DNA of 64,000 bases from Scleromitrula shiraiana (lineage: Eukaryota; Ascomycota; Leotiomycetes; Helotiales; Sclerotiniaceae), in assembly GCA_028455995.1 (NCBI GenBank), contig JABELC010000013.1:868001-932000 (forward strand). Reading direction: 5' to 3'. The notes below the pieces were generated by a model. The model was given only the letters and a program-made list of their open reading frames with translations. It was not told the origin of the DNA and did not search any database. Made by a program: the position numbers and the translations under genes. Below are positions 1 to 11,353 of the stretch, piece after piece (the first letter of the stretch is position 1; every line of letters starts with the position of its first letter).

Positions 1-3000
1 ACAACATACCCCTTGAAATGGTGTGGTGGGTGATGTTGTGCGCAGCGTTACATGCCGAGGATTTATATGAGTTGGTTCGTTTAAGCTTATTCATCTGCCT
101 GGAGGAAGTTGAAAATAAACTGACATAGAGTGATGTTGGTTGAATCATTTTCCCGGGCAGTTTTGTCCCTTAACTGCTCTCTGGTTTCTGCAAAAAAAAG
201 AGAAGCTCAAAGCTCTTGGTGTACTATTCCATATGCTCTTGAAATCTTCAATCAGGGCCAAGTGGATCTATGAGATGAGAGGCAATAGGGTAGTTTTGCA
301 CCCAGTGTATTCTCTCAAAGATTCATGATGCACAATACGTATGTAAAATTCAATAGCAGGAAAAAGTTTGTACCCAGAAAGATATTTACAATCTCAAAAT
401 TGGAGCAAGATATTTGTCCGGCCCAAGCTTCTCGGAAATAGTCAGTGCGAATATTCCCAACAAGGCAGGATATTCATCCCATATATTTCTCCGTTGTCGA
501 AAAGCGTGCCTCAATTTTCGAACCGCTGCTACGTATTCTCAAGACAGATCTATGTAGTTGACGCATGTTGTTAATAAACGTGTTACTCGAATCTTTTTGT
601 TGCATATCTCAGGAAAATAATTTCTCCAAAACGTGGCGAGCTGCTACAAATCGAATGATGTTCTAGACCTTATGCAATGAGGGTTCGGGAATTGTATGCC
701 GAATTTCATGCATGGCCAATCATAGGAGGAGCTTTCTGGTCTGTGGGCTATCTTGTTTCTTGTGGGAGGGGAACTGGCATGACTTCGTGAAAGATAGATC
801 GATATTACCTCTTAAACATGGTCTTCATTGCGAGGATACTTCTCGGGCCATCTCGTCCCCTTCCCTCAGCTGTAGATATTCCCCGTCTCGAACAAACGCA
901 CTAATAGGACGAGAACAAAAAGGTTTTGTTGTATATCTCAAAAGGAAAAGTGCTTTTCCACCAACCCCAAATTTTGGCGGGTTTTCCTAGAAACTGCAGT
1001 TTTCAAGCTGTAGATCTATCTCATAACCTTTGACCAGGCGGGATTTTCAAAAACACAAAATAGGAAACTGTGCTCTACTTTGGATCTCCTCATGTTCATC
1101 GGATACTAAATCTTCAAAAGTTTTGTTGCATGTCGTAAGAAAAAAAAGTACTTTTCTACCAATTTTGATTCTTGAAGATTTTCGCAAAAACTATATTTTT
1201 GTACTCAGAGACCTGTTTTATACCCCCACACCAGACAAAATATCTCCCAGTATAGTGTGTGAGAAGATATTTGAGTTTGAAGTTTTTTAATATTCCTCTC
1301 ATTCAAGAGTTTTGTTGCACGCCTGAAAAAAAAAGGGAGTGGAAAAGTACTTTTCAACCGGTCCCAATTTCAACATACAATATTTGCTGGAGCTGGTAAA
1401 TATGGAGACAGAGATGGCTTTTATATATCTGGGCCGGTTAGAATAGCACTGGCTACCATGCTGCAGACGATATTCATATCTGAGGTTATTGATATACCGT
1501 TTTGCTGCATGTTTCAATATTTAGAAGCACTTTCAATGAATATCTAAGAAGGGGTTTCATCAAGTTTCGTTGCATATCCGAAATTTCTAATTCACCATGT
1601 CTATTCTGTGGGTTTTGTTGCATATCTCAATCGAAGTCCTTTGTTTTATCAGATGTCTCTTGGCATTTCTTAAGGGTTAGTTGTATGTCTGGAACTCTTC
1701 ATTTGGTACGTAGAAATCCACGACGACCTCGTCGTCGTCAAGAGTCGTCGCTCAGACATGCAACAAAACTTTACAAAAAAGGAAATCTAGATCTCGAGTC
1801 TCACTTTCACTTCAAATGATCTTGATCATTATCAATATGTATCTGAGTTCCTTTTCTCATATGAGCTTTTTGCATATCTATCCGATGACGCTGTCGTTAA
1901 ATCCTGAATCTCTCTTTTTATCAAAAGTTTCCTTGCATGTCTTATACAACGAAATTGTCGTTCAAGGCCTGGGGGCAAGGGTTCCTCCTAACAATAGTAG
2001 GTGAAAATACCTTTTGGACCTATCTAATGGTGTACAATAGTTGATATCTACTGGATATTTGGCCAAATAAACCTTGTTAGGTAAAGTGCAGTGCGGAATA
2101 CTCTCTGGTTGATGTCACATCTCAAATAAGTCTTGTTGCATGTCTGAGTTTTGACAAAAAACAGTACTTTTCAACTCTGTAGTGTTTCCGTAGCCCTTCA
2201 GCTCCGCCAGGTACTGTACGGAGATGATCATTACCCCAGATTACAGTTGGTAGTCAGTTGTTAGTGAATTCTACATCTCAAATTCTATACTAGCAAGGAG
2301 TGCCCCTGTTAATTGTAAATTGCGATATGCAACAATTGCTTTTAAAGTTCAATTAGTTGTGTATGATTCATTTCTGGTAGTTCTTTATCTAGCGGAGACT
2401 AAATTAGAGCTAAGATTGGTGTGACTAGCGCGTACAACTAACTATCTGTACGGAAGCGACGCTAGATTATTTTACTACATCATCAATTGGGTATAGTTTC
2501 TTCCTACTCTTACCCATTCGAATCCCTCTGGATTCACATTTACTTAAGATTCCCATTTATCTGAGCTTCTTCCTTCTGCTAGTCTCAGGAAGAGAATCTA
2601 TCAAAATTAGAATCACAAAAAGCAAAATTGTAAGCAATCCTAGTCAACGTCTGGGCATGTCCAACCTCTTTGATACCGACAGGTTCTTGGACACATGGTT
2701 GTTGGTTGGCGGTATCTATTTCATGCTTGTCAACCATGGTTAACAAGCTCAATATCTTAGAAAATACTTCTAAGGTTTCAAGATTAAATGTCGGCGGCCG
2801 TTAATATGTAGTTGCTAACACTTGTTTCAAAAATTTTAGCCATGGCTGATAACCTCAAAACTTACGATATACACCCAAAAATAATATTTAAGTCAAGTGC
2901 CAGGGCCTAGTGATAGTGCTAGCTTCTATTTAAGTCACGCCCAGAAACTTCGTGTTGCGATATCCAACAAAACAATCGCTCTTCCAACACTACAATTCAT

Positions 3001-5286
3001 GAATATAGTTGTTAACGTCTCTCACACTACATGCGATACATTAAATAATAATGACGTATACGAAAATGCAACTCAAATTCAACCCAACGTCAGAGTTGAT
3101 ATTTTGAGTCAATAATACAAGATACATTATTTTGTTGCACATCTACCTACGTCAGCTTCAATTACGGGTTCTGGGAAAGTACATTTCAAGTCGAATTTAT
3201 TTACGGAGAATTTTGAGATATGCAACAAATCAGAAAATCTACGGTTTGGTTAGTGAATTCAGAGATCGTCGAGGCGGGGAATATATCAGTGAGAAGGTGT
3301 CCGGGGAGACAGGTCGGGGGAGGAGCGCTGGGAGGGAAGCGTCGGGGTCTCAGATATGCAACAATAGAATATATTCTGGTCATTTAACAGTGAATATCTT
3401 CAATTGATCCAATAAGATCGTAATAAATTTGAGACTTGGACTTTCTGTTGCGTATCTACAATAGAACTACTAACCGGGTGGAAGAAGGAACCCCCAAATC
3501 GGGAGATCTCTTGGCTTTGTGCTGGTGCACCGACCGGGAGACATAAGAGAAGACCGGTGGAGGAGAACACGATTAACCGTGCAGAGGTCAGATATCCAAC
3601 AAAAGAAGAAAATTGTTACTTGGTCATCAGTGTCTGCAATCAACTAAATAAACTCTCGGATTTAAGGCTGACTTTTCCTTTGCATACCCAAAGAGCGATC
3701 GAGCCTATGAGAAAGTAGTGAGAATGTCACCGATGTGAGAAGACCGATGTGAGGAAACCGACGGAGGGAATACCAACCGTTAAGAGTTATGCAACAGATG
3801 AGTGGTTCAACAGTGAATATTTGAATGATTACTGAATATCCAGGTACTTGATTGTATATCCAAAAAGAAGTGGAATCCAGTGCCGCAGGAGGAATCTTCT
3901 CTGATTCACTTGAGCTATCCTTAAAGCATATTCAAGGAGAGGTGATCCGAGGAGTGAAAGTCTGGGCATCAAAACAGTTCAAGCACAGATAAAACACTAC
4001 ACGTAACTCATCAAAAAAGAATCAGTATGATAGCCCCTTCCCCTCAACTCAGTTATTCCCACATAAAGAAGCAAAAATAAAAGATTGCCAAGAAAAAAAG
4101 ACAAAAGAAAACATACAACAGTGGGGATTCGCTGGTGGTCACCCACCCAACTACTAATCCACCGATTCAAGGCTTGTGTATGGCAGAGCGGACGGGATGC
4201 CCAATTCTCCTTGATCTATGGTCGTATGTGCTAGAAAGTCGTTGAAATGAATATATATCACCCTGCAATTTGTTGAAGCTGAGCTAGCAAGTTCAATGTA
4301 TTTGTTCAAAATCTCCTTTGTAGTGTTTGCTTGGCATATGCTAAGCGAACAAATTATTCCTGGGAGTTAATCTACCGAAACTATCAGTAATTCCTATGTA
4401 TGGGAAGGAGGAAGATCGTTATTGATGAGAGTGGACAGAGGTATGAGTATGTGGAGGTTTTTGATGCTTGGGTTGGGTTGCCATGTATATGAGGATTATA
4501 TATATTACTTGCATGTCATCACGGAACCTAGCAAAAATATATAAATCGTCGTATTGTTCATATTAAATACAGAGCTAAGAGTCCAACTAAAAAAATACAT
4601 GTATACTGAGGATATACTTATATATTACTAAGCATGCATGAACCATCATCAGTGAAGCGCCTAGGCGATCAGCCGCATTTTGGGCAAGAAAGGATAGTAG
4701 GACAAAAATATTGGTAGCTGAAAATCTTGAAACAGACAGACTGTAGATTCGGGATCTAATGTCAGCAAAACGAGTATGAGGCAATTCTCACAGTGCTGAT
4801 ATCGTGGAGAGATGCAGAGTAAGGCACGCCCAAACAATACAAGTCGTGATATCTCAAGTTCATGAAGTCATGACGTTACCAAAAGTTAAATTTCTAACAG
4901 AAAAATCTGTCAGACTGAGCTTCCTTTTCTATGTTGTCTTGTTATTTCTCTCCACGGTTCATTATAGCGGGACGGAAAAGATGCTTTGAAGCAATTTACC
5001 CTGGTTACAGCCGCATCAGTCGATGGCTACTCATTGGTGCTCTTGCCAGGAGTACAACGAACTCCCCAAGAGAAATGATCGCCGTTTTATACCCAATCAG
5101 AAAGTAATTTCAGTATATGTGGTAAGCGCCTGGCTATATTGCCAGAATATAATATAGATTTGCGGGGTCATAAAAAAGAGCTGAGTATACATTTGTTCTT
5201 CAAAATCGAAATGTTATTTACTCTTACTTAGATTTGAAATCGAATAACAGGCTCTTGAACGGCAGTACATTTTCTCTTGCCTGCCC
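1..5286. other. Gene-poor left flank
   Basis: No open reading frame here has a recognisable domain, a plausible splice structure or fungal-like composition; the short frames are mostly non-ATG and under 110 codons. The visible structure is a family of short degenerate repeats between about 595 and 3604 (separate entry). The rest is AT-rich unique-looking sequence. It may be decayed mobile or heterochromatic DNA, but no transposase or reverse-transcriptase remnant was recognised. Confidence 0.6.
595..3604. repeat. Dispersed 17-bp motif array, both orientations
   Basis: At least 16 copies of a motif close to TTTTGTTGCATATCTCA were located by eye. Forward copies start near 595, 924, 1121, 1310, 1500, 1565, 1613, 1677, 1927, 2129, 3130 and 3444. 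Reverse-complement copies lie near 1752, 2322, 2957, 3214, 3350 and 3588; weaker ones lie near 1866, 3676, 3787 and 3850. Five forward copies (924, 1121, 1310, 2129, 3130) are followed within 3-30 bp by a second palindromic box of the form GGAAAAGTACTTTTCAACC. Spacing is irregular, so this is not a simple satellite. Several forward/reverse pairs bracket 100-210 bp, as in small inverted-repeat elements. Function unknown. Confidence 0.75.
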
Positions 5287-6864
5287 ATGGCATCTGATTT
5301 ATATATCCCCAATCGTCTCGTCGCATGTGGTCGTGGCACCATAAATTGCACATACTCTGATGGTTCAGTCGAGTCCGATCCTGACATTGCTGGTATCGGT
5401 GTATGTGCTCTCAACAATACACTCTACCAGTCCTTCAATCTAACCAAAATTTCAGGTCTTAATTTCCTTTATTTTGGCATCATTTATGACTTTCGTAGTC
5501 ATTGTTGTTGGCTATTTCACCCACTCAATTGACCCCTCTTTGCTAAACGAGTATGATACCGCTGTGATAAGAAGCGTCAATCGATTTTTCAGGAGGCTTT
5601 TTCGAACTCAACATTTTAAGGAGGTATCGCTTGCAAAAAGAAAAATTCGAATCGAGGCACTCACGAACTTTGTCTTAGCACTAAGCGATCAACAACTAGT
5701 CACAGGTTTGGCTATTTTGATCACTGGATACTATCAACGATGCAATATGTCCGGGTATCATTTCATCCTCGTTGCCAACCTGGCCTGGTTCTCTTCCACC
5801 ACTCATCTTTCAACATTGGCAGTTCTTCACCGATATCTAATCAAGCGTCCAATTTTAAAGTTTTGCCGGATATCTGGAATGATTTGCATTCTGGGAATGC
5901 TTATACACGCCCAGTTGTATGTTCAATGGTTCACAATCTCTTCCTTGCCCATACAATGTACATTTGTCTCGGGATTTCCAATGCTTGCGAATGTTGCAGA
6001 CAATGGGTTACAGGCAATCATTAATGCAATCATTTGGGCTGGAATTATTGTTTACCTTTTCTTTGCATATGGAAATAACATTGTTCGACTCTTTCTAGCG
6101 CCTCCTTTCTCTTCCATTCCTACTCTGATGGAAAATCTTTTGCGAAATAGGCTTGGTCTTGAGACACATCCTGTAGCTATGACGAGATCAGTCACCTCTC
6201 CTGACCAAATGAACAATTCCAACAACTCCAATATTCTTGTAAGGTTTTGTCAAGAGATCGATAAGTATCGTTCGTTTTGGAATGGATTCATGGATTCATT
6301 TTTGTGGGAAATTATATGGATGATATTCGGTAATGTATTTGGCATTACCCAAGTCTGGGCAGCTCGATGGGGTAAAAACGACAATCCTGCCTACACAGCT
6401 TTGGATTACTCTGTCAATGGAAGCGAAAATTCCATGACCTTCGGTCAGATGGTAGCCCTTCTTTTGATGGCCCTACCTCTACTAGCTGCCGCAGAGGTAT
6501 ATTATGGTTAGTCAATGTTAATATTCGGTGAGAATTTACTAATGTTGTTGTAACTAACATTGTTGAAGATGTCACTGAACCGAGCGATGCATCAGTGGAG
6601 TCGGAACCTTCCGTATTAACCGTCACAAATCAAGATAACCCGCGAGCTGGAGGTCATATCTTGCTATTTGCATTTCTAGTTACGTGTGGCTTGATATTTT
6701 TTGCTTTTGAAGCCGCCTACTCTTGGTTATCACCTGATAGTTCTTCTGTTCTTATTGCTGGGATATTGATCATCATTCTATTTGGTCTCTTTGTAATTCA
6801 CAGTATCTTAAGGGTGGGCGGTATTATAGTGGCGTTTATTAAGATAAAGATTGATAAGGAATAA
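5287..6864 (+). CDS. Fungal multi-span membrane protein, uncharacterised
   Basis: Three exons: 5287-5400, 5456-6506 and 6569-6864, giving 486 aa. Introns of 55 and 62 bp have GTATGT and GTTAGT donors and CTAAC branch points. The spliced frame joins the short N-terminal region ending DPDIAGIG directly to VLISFILASF, the start of the first hydrophobic segment; this junction is typical of a widespread fungal membrane family of unknown role. About six or seven hydrophobic segments follow: near residues 39-58, several between about 120 and 245, one near 330-360, and two in the last exon around LLFAFLVTCGLIFFAFEAA and ILIIILFGLFVIHSIL. The N-terminus has NCT-type sites and two cysteines and is probably extracytoplasmic. 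No catalytic motif was seen, so a receptor, transporter or structural role cannot be chosen. Exon phases agree throughout and no defect is visible. Confidence 0.8.
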
Positions 6865-7737
6865 CGAAGAGATCTCTCGGAATTTCGATCCCGAGAAAGT
6901 GTGACCGGAGTGGCTTCTGTAATTGCCGGTTCAAAGTGCCTAGATACCTCACAGTGGTCAACCCACTTCGTCAGAACGACAAAACACGACGAGATCAATA
7001 ATCCTACCAACGCCAAATCATGCCAAACCATCATGACTACCGCATAACCGACTCCGAGCTGCGCATCATCAGCATTCACAGCCTTGCCGGCAGTGATACG
7101 AACACAGGCTCTAATACTCCTGTTTCTTCCGTCGCTGATGCTGATGCGATGGGTTTGGACCCTCTTAGTCTGATCAACGGTCGCTTAGCTCCAGCGTCTT
7201 TGAGGTCTGTCATACCTGTGACGCACATGTAGCATATGTATGATGTAACCATCGATAGCAGGAGCCTTATACTGCTAACTGAACACATGGTAGCTAAATG
7301 AAGTGTTGGTGATTGCTATGCAAGTGCTCGACACTTCTTGGCATTCTCATATATATGCATTCCACATTCATAAATTATATCAAAAAACTTCAGAAAGCAA
7401 CACAACTTGCACATTCATTTATATTTATATAAGATTCATCTATAACCATGGATTGTCAAATGAACACCACATCACCCTGATGGGCTAGAACCCGTCTAAA
7501 TACCTGATACCAAACACGTTCATTAATTCGTCAATTCGTAATAGTGTTACTTGTAATATGAAGTGAGAAAATTCATACATATCCAACCCACACCAACGCC
7601 AATGAAAAACATTCAGCTCTTGTACTAGCTCAAGTGAGCAGCAAATACATGTTACCGTTATTATCATCCCTCGCAGCATCATGAGACCATTCCCACAAGC
7701 GTCGTTTGATCTGCTATAACATCATATAGACTCAGTA
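6865..7737. other. Intergenic, 873 bp
   Basis: Lies between the 3' ends of the membrane-protein gene (plus) and the kinase/HET pseudogene (minus). A 70-codon plus-strand frame at 7020-7232 opens with ATG but shows no domain and overlaps minus-strand frames of similar size, so it is not called. Nothing else recognised. Confidence 0.5.
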
Positions 7738-9759
7738 CTATTCGATTGTCGCAGTTACAGAAGGGCCATCCAAGCGAATGAACTTTCCTAGCATAAACCC
7801 AACACCACAACGTTCATAGAATTTCGCACCGGAAGCTGTCGAGACTGGTTTGATGATTAAAACAATATGTTTTTTGGTAGCTGCATCGATGGCCTGCTTC
7901 TTTTCGGTGCCAATGATTACGCATTTTGCTGGGTTAATCTCGGCGCTATTCCCATATATAAAGGTTTCACTTTTGTGTGTGGTCGTGGGTATTCTGAAGC
8001 CATGTGCCTTAGCTCGGATAGCTACAGTATCATTCTGACAGCTCATCCTAAGCCATGAAGCCTGGTCGCGGGTTAGGTTTTCAAATGGTAGAGTCACATC
8101 GGCACTATTCCAATTGACCTGACCGCCACCAGGCTCGATGAATGAGATTGCACCATCAAAAGGCATCCAAGACCAAGTGGACGGAATCCGGCGATAATTT
8201 GTACCACGCGGAATCTTTTCCAAATATTCTGCATCATCGGCTCGTCTCCAAAGTAAACAGCGACCCCATAATGTTTTGAAAAGCCCTGCTAGGCTTCGCG
8301 TTTTGAACGCAACGGTCAATCGCTCCATTAGTCCGTCAATAGCAACAGGTCGATCTTCCGGATGGGAAAATCTTAATCTGGTATATTGCTAGAGCAAATT
8401 AAAAATGAGATGGATTTGTTCCCCTACAGTGCTATTTGAACGAATTGTGTAATTGGGAAAATTCGGGTCCTCAAGGAAGGCTACTTTATCGGTAATCAAA
8501 TTGTATTAGTCCAGTCTAGCTACCTGTTAATAGATACCGTAACTTACTTTTTGAGTTTTACCAGAGTTTCGCAGCGTATGCCATCACCGCATTCCCAATA
8601 AGTCTGAAAATCTGTAAAATAAATGGTTTGGCGCGCTAAAGCATGCTCCTGCAAAACCCACCCGCCGCCGTTAAGGGGACTGCGGAGAACATCTCGCTCA
8701 AAATCATTCGTAATTGGTGAGATGTAAACACCGCCTATTCTGACGCATTTTGATTCTGACTTTCGACCTAAAAAGCCAAGCTCAGCACCATGAGAGCTGC
8801 AGGCAGCTAAGACACAATACGCATTATTGAAGGTCATTTGCATTTTGTCTGCTTCCTTATCAAAATCGCCATCGAAACCTTGTAGTATGCAGAGTGAATC
8901 AATCCAAAGATAAGTGCAGTTCAGAGCACTTGTGAATGCAATGGCGTTTTTGAAGCTAAGTGCTTCTGTCGGTAGGCGCCAAATGCTTGGATAATATTGT
9001 CGCATTTTCCATTTAGCTGTTTGTGGGCTCTCGCCTCCCGCTCCCATTCCGTTTGGATGTCGTATCCAAATTTATTAATATGTTTCAATATCTTCAACGC
9101 GACTGTTATCATACCATCTCGGAGTGGAACCTTGTTCTGGTGGCTAGCTAGTAGTCCCACACATTTAACTTCACTAAAATGGCCGTTGAACGATTGAATT
9201 GACATTCCTTTAAGGGCCTTGAATGGGAGGAGTCGATCAATGTCAAATTCATAAATGAATTTATCGTTTTCAAACTTGGGTAGGAGAAAGCTTGACCGAA
9301 AGCGTTTGAGGTCGTGATAATAAAAACTACCCCATCGATCTTTTTTAAAGAAAGGTTGGGAGAAATTGCAAAGGGGTAATAAGTTCAAGGAGTTGTCAGT
9401 AAATTTGTTCCCTTTCAAGATTTCCATAGCCTCACGACGAATTTTACAATGTGGGAAGGTCAGTAGTAATGTCAAAAATGTCTTCGGTGCATCATTGATG
9501 ACATAAGTGATCAAAAGAGAGATTTCGTGCCCACCGCCAAATGCTCTTTGTATCGTATCCTTCCTTAATAGCATGCCGTATGCGTCTTCGGGAAGATAAG
9601 GGCCTTCTGGAGACACTACTATGAAGTTCTTCCTTACTTCTTCCAAAAAGACCGAGCGATCAAGACATTCCACGGACAGGGGTACCATTGTATCTAGTTC
9701 GGATTCTAATTTTGCACTTAGTACTTGAGGTTTTTCATCTTTGTTGGCCTGCGTTTGCT
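7738..9759 (-). pseudogene. Broken protein-kinase/HET-domain chimera
   Basis: The 5' part (ATG at 9688; frame open upstream to about 9759) reads as the N-terminal region of a fungal kinase-like protein, ending in a small-lobe segment with the VALKIL lysine strand and EREARAHKQLNGKCDNIIQA. Around 8970-8980 kinase similarity stops. HET-domain sequence starts in another frame, at its middle: LPTEALSF, YLWIDSLCILQG and the later WVLQEHALARQ. The kinase large lobe and the first part of the HET domain are absent. After a probable intron (donor GTAAGT near 8542), an exon continues with AFLEDPNFPNYTIRSNS, meets an in-frame TAG at 8389-8391, then resumes with QYTRLRFSHPEDRP and the family's C-terminal region (PSTWSWMPFDG, CGVGFMLGKFI), stopping at 7738. 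HET proteins act in non-self recognition and cell death. A frame break plus a nonsense codon make a functional product unlikely. Confidence 0.8.
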
Positions 9760-11353
9760 ATGTGAGGTGTTGATTTTACATTTTCAAGAGATAGCTTTGT
9801 CTGCGAACTCGACCATTGTAGTCTCGCTAGTATTGTTGGAGATAGATGATATATCAGATAGAGTGGAAATGTGACTCTAAATTCTGGAGGAAGCTGAATC
9901 AAACTTGGTATCTTGAAGAATAGCCTCCCCGGGTGAACGGGTTGAGGAGTATAGAGAAATACATGCAAGCATCCGAATCGAACCCTCCGTATAATATCAT
10001 GTTTATATGCTGATATCCGGTCAACTTTTGGCCTGTTTATGCGGGGAGCCGCAAATAACACTACGATGCGGGGCGAGGCGTTGAATAAATAGCAAGCAGT
10101 GACAATCACACAATCGTGCCTCTTTTTGCTTAATTATTCCAATATACTAGTAATTCTTCATCTATTAAAAACATGGCGCGAAGAGTGACGATGCATGAGA
10201 ACAACAGTTCATCGATATGCTGGAGAGTTGAAGAAAACCCGGATTTGGTCCCATTGCTCGTAAGACTCAGAATGATGGCAATACTGCCTCGCCGCTGACT
10301 TTCCAGCCACTCGTATACCGAGCATTACTTGCATAAGGCCCCGAACAGAAAGAAAGATAAGGCGACCCAAAACATTGCAATGGAAACCAATCACAAACCC
10401 CAAACGCGATTTGCAGTCCAAGCCGTCGATGCAGTAAGAGCCTCAACATCGACCATCCTGATCGTACCCCTCTCTTATTGTCACACTATGAACCCTTCTG
10501 ATGGAAGTCAACAATTATTCACCGAGAATCAAGATCGCCGACGTCGAGGGACAATCCAGCCTTGCGTAGGAAAAAGGTATGGTGCTTTTGACATGCAACA
10601 TCAGACGGATAGCTACTCGGACTTGGGGTTTAAAGTAAATTCCCATCGTCAGGCCAACAAATAATTTCGTTCGGACATCTGTCCAAGGCGATGCAGCATG
10701 ATTGTCGGCTAGTCTCCCGTTTCTCCTTCCGGCGGTTAGGTTTTAGGAAAGATTTCCTAAACGAAGGATTGATTGTTTGGACGACCAAAAGCCCTGGCAG
10801 CAAATCAAGTCGTAAATTACTTCCGTGCAAAACGCGATGGGAGACGCAGTGATTTGTTTTGGGAAAGAGGAAAGAGAAAAGCTAAGGGGAATCAGATTAA
10901 CGCATATAATATGATGACCTAAGCCCGATGAGGAAAGGTAGATTGGGGTACACCTGGATATTTTACAACATCTACTTCATTCAGGTATTACCAAATGAGC
11001 ACTACCCACATAGTAGGTATGGCAAGTATACATTAGCAAGTCAAACTAAATTATAACAAGATGGACTTGAAGAAGAGTTGAGATTATGATTGATTGATTG
11101 AGATGTATATATATATATATGTACCCCCGAAGAAAAAGACAACTCCCAATAACTAAAAGTTCAAAAAAATCTATCATAGTCAATTTATCCCATCTAGCCA
11201 CCCATTTCATCCCTCAAATATATCATTAAAATTATCGTCACCCTCAAAAACTAAGCGAAACCGAACCACCGCAAATCCAAATCCAAACCCAAACTGAAAC
11301 AAACGCAACTCACAATCTTGCCCCTCCCTAAACCCCACCCACTAACCCAGACC
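9760..11353. other. Intergenic, 1.6 kb
   Basis: Lies between the pseudogene's 5' end and the 3' end of the Arg/Ser-rich gene. Short frames such as 9735-10109 (minus) and 10329-10664 (plus) have no recognisable domain. A small TA microsatellite sits near 11106-11120. No RNA gene recognised. Confidence 0.5.

Noticed and set aside
595..3604. CRISPR array
   Set aside because: The repeated motif is degenerate, in both orientations and irregularly spaced, in a eukaryotic sequence with no cas genes.
1..5286. RIP-mutated transposon
   Set aside because: AT-rich and gene-free, but no transposase or reverse-transcriptase remnant is recognisable and the RIP index was not computed.
7020..7232. 70-codon ATG frame downstream of the membrane-protein gene
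   Set aside because: No domain, no neighbour support, and equal-sized frames on the other strand.
9735..10109. 124-codon minus-strand frame upstream of the kinase/HET pseudogene
   Set aside because: No recognisable motif and no splice path into the pseudogene; composition looks non-coding.
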